From Corynebacterium pacaense (GTDB lineage: Bacteria > Actinomycetota > Actinomycetes > Mycobacteriales > Mycobacteriaceae): a DNA stretch of 64,000 nucleotides. Location of the stretch: positions 1,375,684-1,439,683 of the forward strand of contig NZ_LT821240.1 in NCBI RefSeq assembly GCF_900169525.1. Direction: 5' to 3'. The notes under the pieces were generated by a model. That model was not told where the DNA came from, searched no databases, and worked only from the letters and a program-made list of their open reading frames with translations. A program made the translations under genes and the position numbers. Below, one piece after another: positions 1-8,545 of the stretch; within the stretch, counting starts at the first letter, position 1, and each line of letters starts with the position of its first letter.

Positions 1-1
1 C

Positions 2-316
2 ATCGACGGGCGCATGGGTTTCGGCCGGATGGTCACAGGTGCCGGGCAGACGGTGGCGATCACCCGCGCCACCATCACGGCCTCCGGTTCGCGTACCTTC
101 CTGGGCTACTCCGCGGTCGAGGTCGCCCCCGCTTTTCGACGCCGCGGCCTGGGCACGGCACTGGGGTCCCGCATTCTCGACTGGGGCGCCCAGATGGGCG
201 CCGGGGAGGCGTACCTGCAGGTGGTCTCGTGGAATGCGGCCGGCATCGGGCTCTATGAGAAACTCGGTTTTCTCGAGCACCACCGGCACCGCTACGCGGT
301 GCGCAGTGGTGGGTGA
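2..316 (+). CDS. GNAT-family N-acetyltransferase, C-terminal part (cut by window edge)
   Basis: The reading frame is open from base 2, so the start lies before the window; the ATG at 14 is probably internal. The visible ~104 residues are the acetyl-CoA-binding half of a GNAT domain: a beta strand ending in 'VEVAP', the RRRGLGTAL loop (R/Q-x-x-G-x-G/A type) that binds the cofactor pyrophosphate, and a 'GLYEKLGF' motif near the end. The acceptor substrate cannot be read from this fragment. Its stop lies 43 bases before the exonuclease gene, on the same strand. Confidence 0.8.
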   Translation: MDGRMGFGRMVTGAGQTVAITRATITASGSRTFLGYSAVEVAPAFRRRGLGTALGSRILDWGAQMGAGEAYLQVVSWNAAGIGLYEKLGFLEHHRHRYAVRSGG

Positions 317-359
317 AGCCGCGGTTGGGCGTCGTCACGCTTCGGCTAGGGTATAGGGC

Positions 360-1166
360 ATGCGCATCGCCAACTGGAACGTCAACTCGGCCCGCACCCG
401 CGCGGACCGCATGGTGGAATTCCTGACCCGCAATGACGTGGACATCCTGCTGGTGCAGGAAACCAAGTGCAGGGACGACCAGTTCCCCACCGGGCGCTTC
501 ACCGCGATCGGTTACCACGTCGCCCATTTCGGCCTGGACCAGTGGAACGGCGTGGCCATCATCTCCAGGGTCGGCATCAAGGATGTGCACACACAGTTCC
601 CGGGCCAGCCCGGCTTCAACAAGAATCCCGCCGCGCCGCAGCTGACCGAGGCCCGTGCCATCGGCGCCCTGTGCGGCGGCGTGCGGGTATGGAGCCTCTA
701 CGTTCCCAACGGCCGCGAGATCGCCGACCCGCACTATGACTACAAGCTCCGCTGGCTCTTCGCGCTGCGCAACCATGTGGCCGAGATCCTGGGGGCCGAT
801 CCCTCGGCCCGACTGCTCCTGGGAGGTGATTTCAATATCGCCCCCACCGACGCCGATGTCTGGGACATCTCCGCATTCGAGGGGAAGACCCACGTCACCG
901 AGCCAGAGCGGGCGGCATTCGAGCAGCTTCTCGAGGCCGGGCTGAGTGAAACCACCCCGGGACCGGGGACCTTCACCTATTGGGACTACAAGGGTGCCCG
1001 CTTCCTCCGTGGCGAGGGCATGCGGATCGACTTCCAGCTGGCCTCCCCGGCACTGGCCAGCACGGCGACGGGAAGCTTCGTTGATGTCGACGAGCGCCGG
1101 GGCAGGGGCGCCTCCGACCATGCCCCCGTGATCGTGGACTACAACCTGGACCCCGCAGGGGCCTAA
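360..1166 (+). CDS. xthA: Exodeoxyribonuclease III (AP endonuclease)
   Basis: Cleaves DNA at abasic sites and degrades duplex DNA 3'-5' in base-excision repair. The 268 residues span the whole endonuclease/exonuclease/phosphatase fold. Visible catalytic elements are NWNVNS at the N-terminus (Asn7), Glu34 in LVQETK (metal ligand), GGDFNIAP in the middle, and the C-terminal SDHAP Asp-His pair. Length is normal for the family. No clear Shine-Dalgarno precedes the ATG, but an AT-rich TATAG lies just upstream, so a leaderless mRNA is possible. The gene is followed after 6 bases by the cardiolipin synthase gene, suggesting cotranscription. Confidence 0.93.
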   Translation: MRIANWNVNSARTRADRMVEFLTRNDVDILLVQETKCRDDQFPTGRFTAIGYHVAHFGLDQWNGVAIISRVGIKDVHTQFPGQPGFNKNPAAPQLTEARAIGALCGGVRVWSLYVPNGREIADPHYDYKLRWLFALRNHVAEILGADPSARLLLGGDFNIAPTDADVWDISAFEGKTHVTEPERAAFEQLLEAGLSETTPGPGTFTYWDYKGARFLRGEGMRIDFQLASPALASTATGSFVDVDERRGRGASDHAPVIVDYNLDPAGA

Positions 1167-1172
1167 TCCCCC

Positions 1173-2666
1173 ATGACACTGCAGATCGATCTGGAGATGT
1201 GGCAGACCCTCGGTCTGATCATCGATTATTCCATCAAGATCCTGGCCATCGGCTACGTCCCCGAGGGCCGACGCCCCAGTTCCTCCACGGCGTGGCTGCT
1301 GACGATTCTGCTCATCCCTTTCCTCGGCCTGCCGCTGTTCCTGCTGATGGGTTCGCCCTACATCAACCGCAGGCGGCACCGCATCCAGCAGGAGATCAAT
1401 GATCTCATCGACGATGTCCACGCCGACGTCCCGGATTTCCCGGAGGGCATGACCGTTTCCAGCGAACTGGAATCCGTGATCCGGTTGAACCGGAAACTGA
1501 CCAGCATGCCGGCGGTCACCGCCACCAACCACGGCGTGTACAGCGACTACCAGCAGTCCCTGGACAGGATGATCGCCTCCATAGACGCGGCGCGGTCCTA
1601 CGTCCATGTTGAGATCTACATCATGGCCTGGGACCAGACCACCAGACCCTTCTACGAGGCGCTGGAGCGCGCGGTGCGGCGCGGGGTCAAGGTCCGTCTG
1701 CTCTTTGACCACGTCGGAAGCTGGAAGTACCCCAACTACCGGCGGCTGGGAAGGGAACTGACCCGTATGGGTATCGACTGGTACCTCATGCTCCCGCTGC
1801 AGCCGTGGAGGGGGCGTTTCCGCCGACCCGACCTCCGCAATCACCGGAAGATGCTCATCGTCGACGGCCACACCGGCTTCATCGGCTCCCAGAACATCAT
1901 CGATTCCAGTTACCTCATGCGGCGGAACCGGCGCATCGGGCGGCACTGGATGGATGTCATGGTCGAGTTCAGCGGACCGGTGGTGTCCTCGATGGAGATG
2001 GTCTTCGCCGGTGACTGGTACTCCGAGTCGAATGAAACCCTGGAGATCCACGATCACGACGAGGTCCATGAGCCCAGCCCGGATACCGTCGCCGATTCGG
2101 AGATCAACCTGGTCCAGCTCGTCCCCTCCGGCCCCGGATACACCACGGAACCGAACCTCCGGATGTTCAACTCCATCATCCACCACGCCAAACAGCGCCT
2201 GGTTCTGTGCAGCCCCTACTTCGTCCCGGATGAATCACTGCTGGAGTCCGTGACCTCGGCGTGCTACCGCGGGGTGCGGGTGGAGCTACTGGTCTCCGAG
2301 CAGGCCGATCAGTTCAGCGTCAACCACGCCCAGTCCTCCTACTATCAGGCGCTGCTGGAGGCCGGGGTGCACATCTACATGTACCCCAGGCCCACCGTCC
2401 TGCATTCCAAGTTCGTCCTCGCCGACCCCGACGGACCCGATCCGCTCGGTGTGGTCGGTTCCTCCAACATGGACATGCGCAGTTTCGGTTTGAACTACGA
2501 GGTCTCACTGATGGTGGCCAAGGGCAACCTGATCGGCGAACTCAATGAACTCGCCGCCAGCTACGAGCAGGCGAGCCTGAAACTGACCCTGGACAGGTGG
2601 AACGAGCGCAGCTGGGGCAGACGTTATGTGGATAACGTCATGCGCCTGACCTCGGCACTGCAGTAG
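1173..2666 (+). CDS. cls: Cardiolipin synthase, phospholipase D type
   Basis: Membrane enzyme that condenses phosphatidylglycerol to cardiolipin. The 497-residue protein has two N-terminal membrane segments (about 9-28 and 40-60) and two PLD domains, each with a complete HxKx4D motif: HRKMLIVD from residue 224 and HSKFVLAD from residue 411. Both halves of the bilobed active site are therefore intact. It starts 6 bases after xthA and ends 2 bases before the convergent MFS gene. Length and architecture match bacterial ClsA-type enzymes; substrate preference is inferred from the family. Confidence 0.92.
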   Translation: MTLQIDLEMWQTLGLIIDYSIKILAIGYVPEGRRPSSSTAWLLTILLIPFLGLPLFLLMGSPYINRRRHRIQQEINDLIDDVHADVPDFPEGMTVSSELESVIRLNRKLTSMPAVTATNHGVYSDYQQSLDRMIASIDAARSYVHVEIYIMAWDQTTRPFYEALERAVRRGVKVRLLFDHVGSWKYPNYRRLGRELTRMGIDWYLMLPLQPWRGRFRRPDLRNHRKMLIVDGHTGFIGSQNIIDSSYLMRRNRRIGRHWMDVMVEFSGPVVSSMEMVFAGDWYSESNETLEIHDHDEVHEPSPDTVADSEINLVQLVPSGPGYTTEPNLRMFNSIIHHAKQRLVLCSPYFVPDESLLESVTSACYRGVRVELLVSEQADQFSVNHAQSSYYQALLEAGVHIYMYPRPTVLHSKFVLADPDGPDPLGVVGSSNMDMRSFGLNYEVSLMVAKGNLIGELNELAASYEQASLKLTLDRWNERSWGRRYVDNVMRLTSALQ

Positions 2667-2668
2667 GG

Positions 2669-3868
2669 CTAGTCAAGGGAGGCGACCCCGCCGCGACCCG
2701 CCACGTAGCAGGATGCGGCGGCGCAGAAACCACAGACCACCATTCCGGTGCCCATGGCCAGCAGCGCATTCGAGCCGAGACCGACAAGCGGACTGATCAC
2801 CCCGGCGAAGGAGAACTGGACAAAGCCCATCACCGCGGACCCCGAACCGGCACGCTTGCGCACCGCGGCGGTTCCCAGCGCAGTGGCATTGGACAGGATC
2901 ACCGGGACGTGGGAGATGGCCAGGAAAAGCAGGATGAGCACGAGCCACAGGTGCGGATACACCAGGCCCGTGATCAGAATGAGCACGCTGAGGACGAAGA
3001 TATCGAAGGCTGCGACCTGCATGATGTGGTGCGGATGGAAGCTCTGCAGCAGCCTCTTGTTAACGAGTCCGGCCAGCGTCATGCCCAGCGCGTTGCCGGC
3101 AAACACCAGGGAGTACATCAGCGCGGGCACCCCGAACTGCTCCTGGAGCACGAATGAGGAGGCGGAGATGTAGGAGAACATCGTGCCGAAACCGAAGGCG
3201 AAGGCACCGACATAGGCGAGGAACCTCGGGTTGGAGAGCACATAGGCGAAGTTGTCCCGCATACCGCGCAGACCTATCGGTGTCCTGTTCTCCACCGGCA
3301 GCGATTCCCTGACGACCAGGCCGGCGACCAGCAGTTGCGCCACATTGATGCCGGAGAGCACCCAGAACACGCTGCGCCAACCGAAGGGCTCGGTGAGAAA
3401 ACCTCCGACAATCGGCGCGATGACCGGCGCGATACCCTGGATCAGCATCAGCAGGGTGAACGCCTGGGCCGCGGCGCGGCCGCGGGCGAGATCGGGCACG
3501 ATCGAACGCGCCAGAACCACACAGGCACCGCCGCCGAGACCCTGGATCAGACGGGCGAGGATGAGGATGCCTATCGACGGCGCGAGCGCACACATCACCG
3601 ACGCCAGCAGCGAGGCGATCACACCGCCCACCAGCAGGCGCTTGCGTCCCATCGAATCAGAGAGCGGACCGATGAGCAGCTGCCCCACCGCCATGCCTAC
3701 CATGAAGGCCGAGAGGGTCAGCTGCACCATGGACTGTGTGGTGTCCAGTTCACCGGCGATCGCGGGTAGGGCGGGCAGATACATGTCGGTGGAGAGCGGG
3801 GGCGCGGCTGACAGAAGTGCCAGGCCCATCAGAAGAGGAGTGGTCAGTTGTTGGCTTCTCTGTGCCAT
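2669..3868 (-). CDS. MFS drug:H+ antiporter, DHA1 (Bcr/CflA-like)
   Basis: The 399-residue protein has about 12 hydrophobic segments. MFS motif A appears after TM2 (GPLSDSMGRKR) and an antiporter-type motif C in TM5 (APVIAPIVGGF). This combination is typical of drug or metabolite exporters of the DHA1 group; the substrate is not evident. The gene converges on cls with only 2 bases between stops. Its upstream region contains TTAGCCTAA, the core of a DtxR-type iron box, so iron-linked control is possible but unproven. Confidence 0.85.
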   Translation of the reverse strand: MAQRSQQLTTPLLMGLALLSAAPPLSTDMYLPALPAIAGELDTTQSMVQLTLSAFMVGMAVGQLLIGPLSDSMGRKRLLVGGVIASLLASVMCALAPSIGILILARLIQGLGGGACVVLARSIVPDLARGRAAAQAFTLLMLIQGIAPVIAPIVGGFLTEPFGWRSVFWVLSGINVAQLLVAGLVVRESLPVENRTPIGLRGMRDNFAYVLSNPRFLAYVGAFAFGFGTMFSYISASSFVLQEQFGVPALMYSLVFAGNALGMTLAGLVNKRLLQSFHPHHIMQVAAFDIFVLSVLILITGLVYPHLWLVLILLFLAISHVPVILSNATALGTAAVRKRAGSGSAVMGFVQFSFAGVISPLVGLGSNALLAMGTGMVVCGFCAAASCYVAGRGGVASLD

Positions 3869-3928
3869 CGGGTCGTGTCCATTCGAAGAGGTCCCCTTGA
3901 GTCGGGGCTGTCGTACAACCCAGTAACC

Positions 3929-3937
3929 TTAGCCTAA
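3929..3937. promoter_or_regulatory. Possible DtxR-type operator core
   Basis: The nonamer TTAGCCTAA equals the centre of the corynebacterial DtxR consensus, but the outer arms match poorly (roughly 11 of 19 positions). It lies about 60 bases upstream of the MFS start and about 140 upstream of the divergent Na/Pi-type transporter. It may be chance. Confidence 0.25.
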
Positions 3938-4075
3938 AAGTTGCCGAACGCAGTTCCGGATAACCCCGGGGTAGTCGGTAGCTCCTCCCATATTTTTTAG
4001 TCTGTTCATCCCCTGTCAATGTACGATTCAAGATGAATACACCGGAGGATCAGGAGGAAGGGAGCGGGGCACTGC

Positions 4076-5377
4076 ATGACGAGTCCAGATCACCGATCCC
4101 CGGTCCGGAACCCGCTCCCGTCCACCGTTGACAACCCGGTTGCCGCATTCCTCCCGGGGACCTTCCACCCCATAAACCCGAAGAACATTCCCATCGGAAA
4201 CGACCAGGTGCTGCTGTCGATCTGGGGCAAGCTCGTCCGGTGGATCCTCGTGCTGCTGGCCATCGTGGTGGTGATCGTCGGCATGAACCTGATCACCGAC
4301 GGCGTGTACAACGTCGGCGGGTTCCAGACGGCGCACCTCTACCAGCTGGCACGCAATCCCCTGGTGGGACTGCTCATCGGAATTCTCGCCACCGCAGTCG
4401 TGCAGTCCTCGACCACCACGACCACCCTGACCGTGGCGGCGGTGGGCAGTGGACTCGTGTCCGTCCCCGTCGCCGTACCGCTGATCATGGGCGCCAATAT
4501 CGGCACCACGATCACGGCACTCATCGTGGCCTTCTCCTATGTCGGCGACCGCCGCGAGTTCAGGTTGGCCTTCTCCACCGCGGCGATGCACATGTGGTTC
4601 AAGATCCTCGTGGTCGGCATCCTGGCACCGATCGAGCTGATCCTCCACCCGCTGCAGCGCATCAGCTCCACCCTTTCCGAACTCATCCTCGGGCGTGGTG
4701 TGTCCACGATCCCGACCACCGGCATGATCCGCGGGCTCACCGATCCGATCATCGATCTGATCGGCATGAACGGTCTGTTCGGCGCCATCGGCAGCGATCG
4801 CGTCGCCGCCGTGCTCTGCCTGGTCACGGGAAGCCTGTTCATCCTCCTAGCGGTCCGCGTCATGAGCAACCAGCTGCGCATCATCACCGCCGCCACCGCC
4901 CATACGCTGATGGATTTCTTCGCCACCGCCCCTGGTTCCCCGCGACCGACCTACCGACGCAGCTTCCTCGGTTTCGGTGCCGGGGCGCTGTTCACCGTGC
5001 TGGTCACCGCCTCCTCGGTGACGGTGGCCTCGATGCTGCCTTTCGCCGTCTCCGGCACCATGAAGCGCCGGGCGATCCTGCCCGTGATCCTGGGTGCCAA
5101 CGTCGGCACCACCCTCACCGCCCTGCTTGCCACGCTCGCTGTGGTGGGTGACAACGGGGAGTTCGCACTGCGTGCGGCACTGATCCATGTGCTGATCAAT
5201 CTCACCGGTGCGCTCGTCGTCCTCGGGATCCCGAAACTCGGCGATGCCATCTGCCTGCTGTCCGCCGCGACCGCGAAGGTCGCCCGTCGCAGCTACAGCA
5301 TCTCCCTTGCCGTTATCCTCGGGCTCTACATCGCGGTGCCCGCCCTGGTCCTGGTGATCTACACGATGGTGAACTGA
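4076..5377 (+). CDS. Na+/Pi cotransporter family protein
   Basis: A 433-residue inner-membrane protein of the NptA/PhoU-transporter family, predicted to import phosphate with sodium. The fold is an inverted duplication and both halves show the signature: QSSTTTTT followed by GANIGTTITAL in the first half, and a Ser/Thr-rich segment followed by GANVGTTLTAL in the second. A GGAGGAAGGGAG-type ribosome site lies about 10 bases before the chosen ATG. The ~50-residue N-terminus before the first membrane span is hydrophilic, so a later start cannot be excluded. The 3' end overlaps the convergent phzF-like pseudogene by 19 bases. Confidence 0.85.
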   Translation: MTSPDHRSPVRNPLPSTVDNPVAAFLPGTFHPINPKNIPIGNDQVLLSIWGKLVRWILVLLAIVVVIVGMNLITDGVYNVGGFQTAHLYQLARNPLVGLLIGILATAVVQSSTTTTTLTVAAVGSGLVSVPVAVPLIMGANIGTTITALIVAFSYVGDRREFRLAFSTAAMHMWFKILVVGILAPIELILHPLQRISSTLSELILGRGVSTIPTTGMIRGLTDPIIDLIGMNGLFGAIGSDRVAAVLCLVTGSLFILLAVRVMSNQLRIITAATAHTLMDFFATAPGSPRPTYRRSFLGFGAGALFTVLVTASSVTVASMLPFAVSGTMKRRAILPVILGANVGTTLTALLATLAVVGDNGEFALRAALIHVLINLTGALVVLGIPKLGDAICLLSAATAKVARRSYSISLAVILGLYIAVPALVLVIYTMVN

Positions 5378-6205
5378 AGGTCGGCGCCACCGCTGAACCT
5401 CGTCGAGGTGACTCCACCCACCCACACCCGGTCCCCCTCAATGGAGATGTGGACCTCGCCGGCGCGCTGCAACCTGGTGCCCTGTGACGCGACATAGCCG
5501 CTTCCCGCCCGTCCATCGCGGTGCAGCCACTGGGCCACGGAGGCATTAAGACTGCCCGTCACCGGATCCTCCCCGAGCCCGTGGATGAAGGCGCGAATCT
5601 CAAATTTGTGGGGTGAACCCTCCGGGTAGCCTCCGAAGACCCCGACCTCCATGCCGGGGAAGGCGTCGAGGTTGGGCGCCAGGTCGAGCACCTCGGCGGC
5701 GTCGGCAAGCTCCACCGCCGCCCAGTGCGGACCGTTGTCCACCCACTGATGGTCGATGATGCGCTCCCGTGGCACCCCGAGTGCGCTCGCGATATCCGAA
5801 AGATGCTCCTCCTCCACCGCTCCGGTGCGCAGCGTCGGGGGGAGCCAGGAACGCCAGGGGTCGGCCCGGACTTCTCCTGATCTCGATCAGGCCGGCGCCG
5901 CATTCCTGCACGATGGTGTCTGCACGGACGGGTGACCCACCGCCCTCGAGCCAGGCGTGCGCACTGCCGAGAGTCGGGTGTCCGGCGAAGGGCAGCTCAC
6001 CGACGGGTGTGAAGATCCGCACCCGGTAGTCGGCCTGCTCCGTCGTGGCAGCGCAGAGGAAGGTCGTCTCGGTCAGATTCGTCCATCTTGCAATGGTCTG
6101 CATCTGCTCGGTGGTCAGCCCGTCTGCCCGCCCGATCACCGCGACGGGGTTGCCCCGGTAGGGCCGCGACGAGAAGACATCGACCTGCCGGTAGGGATGC
6201 TCCAT
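5359..6205 (-). pseudogene. PhzF-family epimerase/isomerase, frameshifted
   Basis: Two overlapping frames together encode one complete PhzF-type (diaminopimelate-epimerase fold) protein. The N-terminal part (ATG at 6205) carries YRGNPVAVI and the FTPVGELPFAGHPTLGSA signature; the C-terminal part, in the next frame, carries GLGEDPVTGSLNA. The frames join at a run of six G (plus strand 5837-5842). Removing one base restores a continuous PLAFLAPP-TLRTGAVEEE reading. It therefore carries a +1 homopolymer frameshift: a recent pseudogene, a sequencing error, or a slippage switch. The substrate of this family is usually unknown. The adjacent ABC transporter gene lies 13 bases upstream on the same strand. 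Confidence 0.85.
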
Positions 6206-6218
6206 GCCGCAGGTACCC

Positions 6219-6989
6219 CTATGCATCCCGACGCTGGATCTGGACGATACCGGCGATGAACAGCACCAGCGCCCACACCGCGAAGTACACCCCGCCCATC
6301 GCGGGGGACCATCCCGGATCGGCGGCCGCATAATCGGTGATGAAGGCACGCAGATTGGTGAAGGGACCGTACTTGGCCACATACTCACCGATGTTGGGGA
6401 TGAACGCCAGCAGGTCCTCCAGTGCCAGCTGCCACATCAGCAGCAGGGTGATCGAACCCGCGGTCTGGCGCAGCAGCATGGCCACACCGGAGGAGAAGGT
6501 CACCAGCAGAGCCGCGGTCACGGGGTACTTCCACATGATCGCCAGGGCGCGGTCATTGTGCCAGACCTCAAGCGTGCTGCTGGAGATCTCCGAGGCGAAG
6601 AGCTTGGCCACGTAGAAGGACAGCAGGGCTGTGAGAAAGACGATCAGCATGGAGATCACCGTGTACAGCAGCCACTTGGCCACCATCACCACCCACCGCC
6701 TGGGCGTTGCCAGGAAGGTCTGCTGCTGGTAGCCGAAGCGGAACTCTGTCGTGTACATCATCACCGATTGCACGATGACCACGAGGAACCCGATCAGATA
6801 GAGGCCGGCGACCACGCTGTCGGGCAGCAGGAGCAGGGTGGCCATGCTGTCGCCGGTGGCGGTCCAGCCGGTCAGGGCCGCGAATCCCACGCTGACGAAG
6901 ACGATCAGTCCGGTTGTCCACCAGAATGATTTCGTGGTGCGCAGTTTCGTCCATTCGGAACGGAGAACGTTGAAAAAGCCGGTAAGCAT
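6219..6989 (-). CDS. ABC-2 type transporter permease
   Basis: A 256-residue membrane protein with about six hydrophobic segments. It opens with FNVLRSEWTKLRTTKSFWWT, typical of ABC-2 permeases that work with a separate ATPase to export lipids, antibiotics or peptides. Its ATG follows the ATPase stop codon with no gap, implying translational coupling. Substrate unknown. Confidence 0.88.
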   Translation of the reverse strand: MLTGFFNVLRSEWTKLRTTKSFWWTTGLIVFVSVGFAALTGWTATGDSMATLLLLPDSVVAGLYLIGFLVVIVQSVMMYTTEFRFGYQQQTFLATPRRWVVMVAKWLLYTVISMLIVFLTALLSFYVAKLFASEISSSTLEVWHNDRALAIMWKYPVTAALLVTFSSGVAMLLRQTAGSITLLLMWQLALEDLLAFIPNIGEYVAKYGPFTNLRAFITDYAAADPGWSPAMGGVYFAVWALVLFIAGIVQIQRRDA

Positions 6990-7931
6990 CTATTTGCCCT
7001 CCTGATCCTGGGCGGATGTCTGGTACTGCACGGTGTGGCTGGTGGTCTCCAGGAACGCCTGCTCGAGCGAGGCGCGGTGCTCGGTGAGCTCCAAAAGTCC
7101 CAGCCCGTTGGAGAAGGCCAGGCGGCCGATCTCATCCGTGGTGGCCTCGCTGATGCGGAGGATCCCACGGTTCTGCTCATCGGTCGCGCGGGTGAACCGG
7201 ACACCGTTGGCCTCCAGCAGCGCCGCGAGTTCGGAGGGGTTCTCGGCGCGGACGACCACCGTCTGGGCGGAATGGTCCCTGATGAAATCCTGCATGGGCG
7301 TGTCCGCGACGAGCCTGCCACGACCGATGACAACCAGGTGGTCGGCGGTCAGTGACATCTCGGAGAGCAGATGGGAGCTGATCAGGATGGTGCGTCCCTC
7401 CGCCGCCAGGTTCTTCAGGAGGGTGCGCACCCAGTGGATGCCCTCCGGGTCGAGTCCATTGACCGGTTCATCCAGGATCAGAAATTCCGGATCGCCGAGC
7501 AGTGCACCCGCAAGTCCCAGCCGCTGCCCCATGCCGAGGGAGAATCCGCCCGCCTTCTTGCGGGCGACGGCGCTCAGCCCCACCAGTTCCAGCACCTCAT
7601 CGACCCGGGAGGCGGGTATCCCGTTGGCCTGCGCGATCCATTTCAGATGGTTGGCTGCCGAGCGGTTGGGGTGGATCGCCTTGGCATCCAGGAGCGCACC
7701 GACCCGGGTCAGCGGGCGGGTGAGGTTGCGGTAGGGTTGCCCGCTTATGGAAGCTGTTCCCCGTGTCGGGTTGTCCAACCCGAGGATCATGCGCATGGTG
7801 GTGGATTTGCCGGCGCCGTTGGGGCCGAGGAAGCCGGTGACAATACCGGGTTTGACCTGAAAACTCAGATCGTCGACCGCACGTACCTTTCCGTAATCCT
7901 TGGTCAGGCCTTGGACTTCAATCATGCTCAC
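6990..7931 (-). CDS. ABC transporter ATP-binding protein (CcmA/DrrA type)
   Basis: A 313-residue ATPase with Walker A GPNGAGKST, signature region FSLGMGQRL and Walker B FLILDEP followed by VNGLD. A ~90-residue C-terminal extension after the nucleotide-binding domain is typical of BcrA/DrrA-like export ATPases. The GTG at 7931 was chosen because it overlaps the stop of the upstream Nudix gene as GTGA; an ATG two codons inside is the alternative. It energises the permease encoded directly downstream. Nudix, ATPase and permease genes form one operon. Confidence 0.9.
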   Translation of the reverse strand: MSMIEVQGLTKDYGKVRAVDDLSFQVKPGIVTGFLGPNGAGKSTTMRMILGLDNPTRGTASISGQPYRNLTRPLTRVGALLDAKAIHPNRSAANHLKWIAQANGIPASRVDEVLELVGLSAVARKKAGGFSLGMGQRLGLAGALLGDPEFLILDEPVNGLDPEGIHWVRTLLKNLAAEGRTILISSHLLSEMSLTADHLVVIGRGRLVADTPMQDFIRDHSAQTVVVRAENPSELAALLEANGVRFTRATDEQNRGILRISEATTDEIGRLAFSNGLGLLELTEHRASLEQAFLETTSHTVQYQTSAQDQEGK

Positions 7932-8461
7932 CAGTCTGTCATAGACACCGTCCGCGCGACTTCAGCGGATAGGAACTCCCAGGTTCTTGCGAAGGCGGGC
8001 ATCAGTGGGAGCTCACCCACCTCCCCGACCGGCACCCACCGGAGTTCCAGGGATTCCTCATTGGGGGTCAGCGCCAGCGGTGCGCCGTCCGCGACCCGGG
8101 CGATCACGGTTGTATAGGACCAACCGCCGGCGAGTTCCGGGCGCGCCGGGTCCGCGGGAAAGGGGCCGGCTGTGGTGTGGGCGTCGATGAGCACGACCTC
8201 GTCCGGGCTGATCCCCGTTTCCTCGGACGCCTCCCTGAGCGCGGCCTCCTCCACCGTCTCATGGGAGTCGCGGGCGCCGCCGGGCAGAGCCCAGGTTCCC
8301 CCGTTGTTCGTCCAGTGCGCGCGGTGCTGCATGAGCACCTCCCTGTCGCCTTCGGGCCCGGTTGCGATCAGCAGCAGACCGGCCGCCCCGTTGCGCCCCC
8401 ACATCGCCGTACCGTTCGGTCCCGCGGCCCATCCGTCTCCATCGCCCTTCATAGTGACCAC
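7928..8461 (-). CDS. Nudix hydrolase
   Basis: A 177-residue protein with a complete Nudix box: G-x5-E-x7-REASEETGI, beginning in the GGARDSHE segment. Such enzymes hydrolyse nucleoside diphosphates linked to another group and need Mg2+ or Mn2+. The fold begins after a Gly/Trp-rich N-terminus of about 25 residues. Substrate cannot be deduced. The stop overlaps the ABC ATPase start by 4 bases. On the other strand the glnX operon starts about 85 bases away. Confidence 0.88.
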   Translation of the reverse strand: MVTMKGDGDGWAAGPNGTAMWGRNGAAGLLLIATGPEGDREVLMQHRAHWTNNGGTWALPGGARDSHETVEEAALREASEETGISPDEVVLIDAHTTAGPFPADPARPELAGGWSYTTVIARVADGAPLALTPNEESLELRWVPVGEVGELPLMPAFARTWEFLSAEVARTVSMTDW

Positions 8462-8545
8462 CTTAGGCCAGCCAGCGGAAAGCGCGCGGAGGGCGAGCGG
8501 TGCCCGGCGCTTTATCCACCGATGACATCAGGCTATTCTGAAACA

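Noticed and set aside
75-2186. 703-residue minus-strand open frame opposite xthA and cls
   Set aside because: Shadow of two well-recognised plus-strand genes; composition is the low-complexity Gly/Val/Asp/His type of antisense GC-rich DNA.
8177-8545. Upstream extension of the glnX frame
   Set aside because: Overlaps the divergent Nudix gene and has antisense-like composition.
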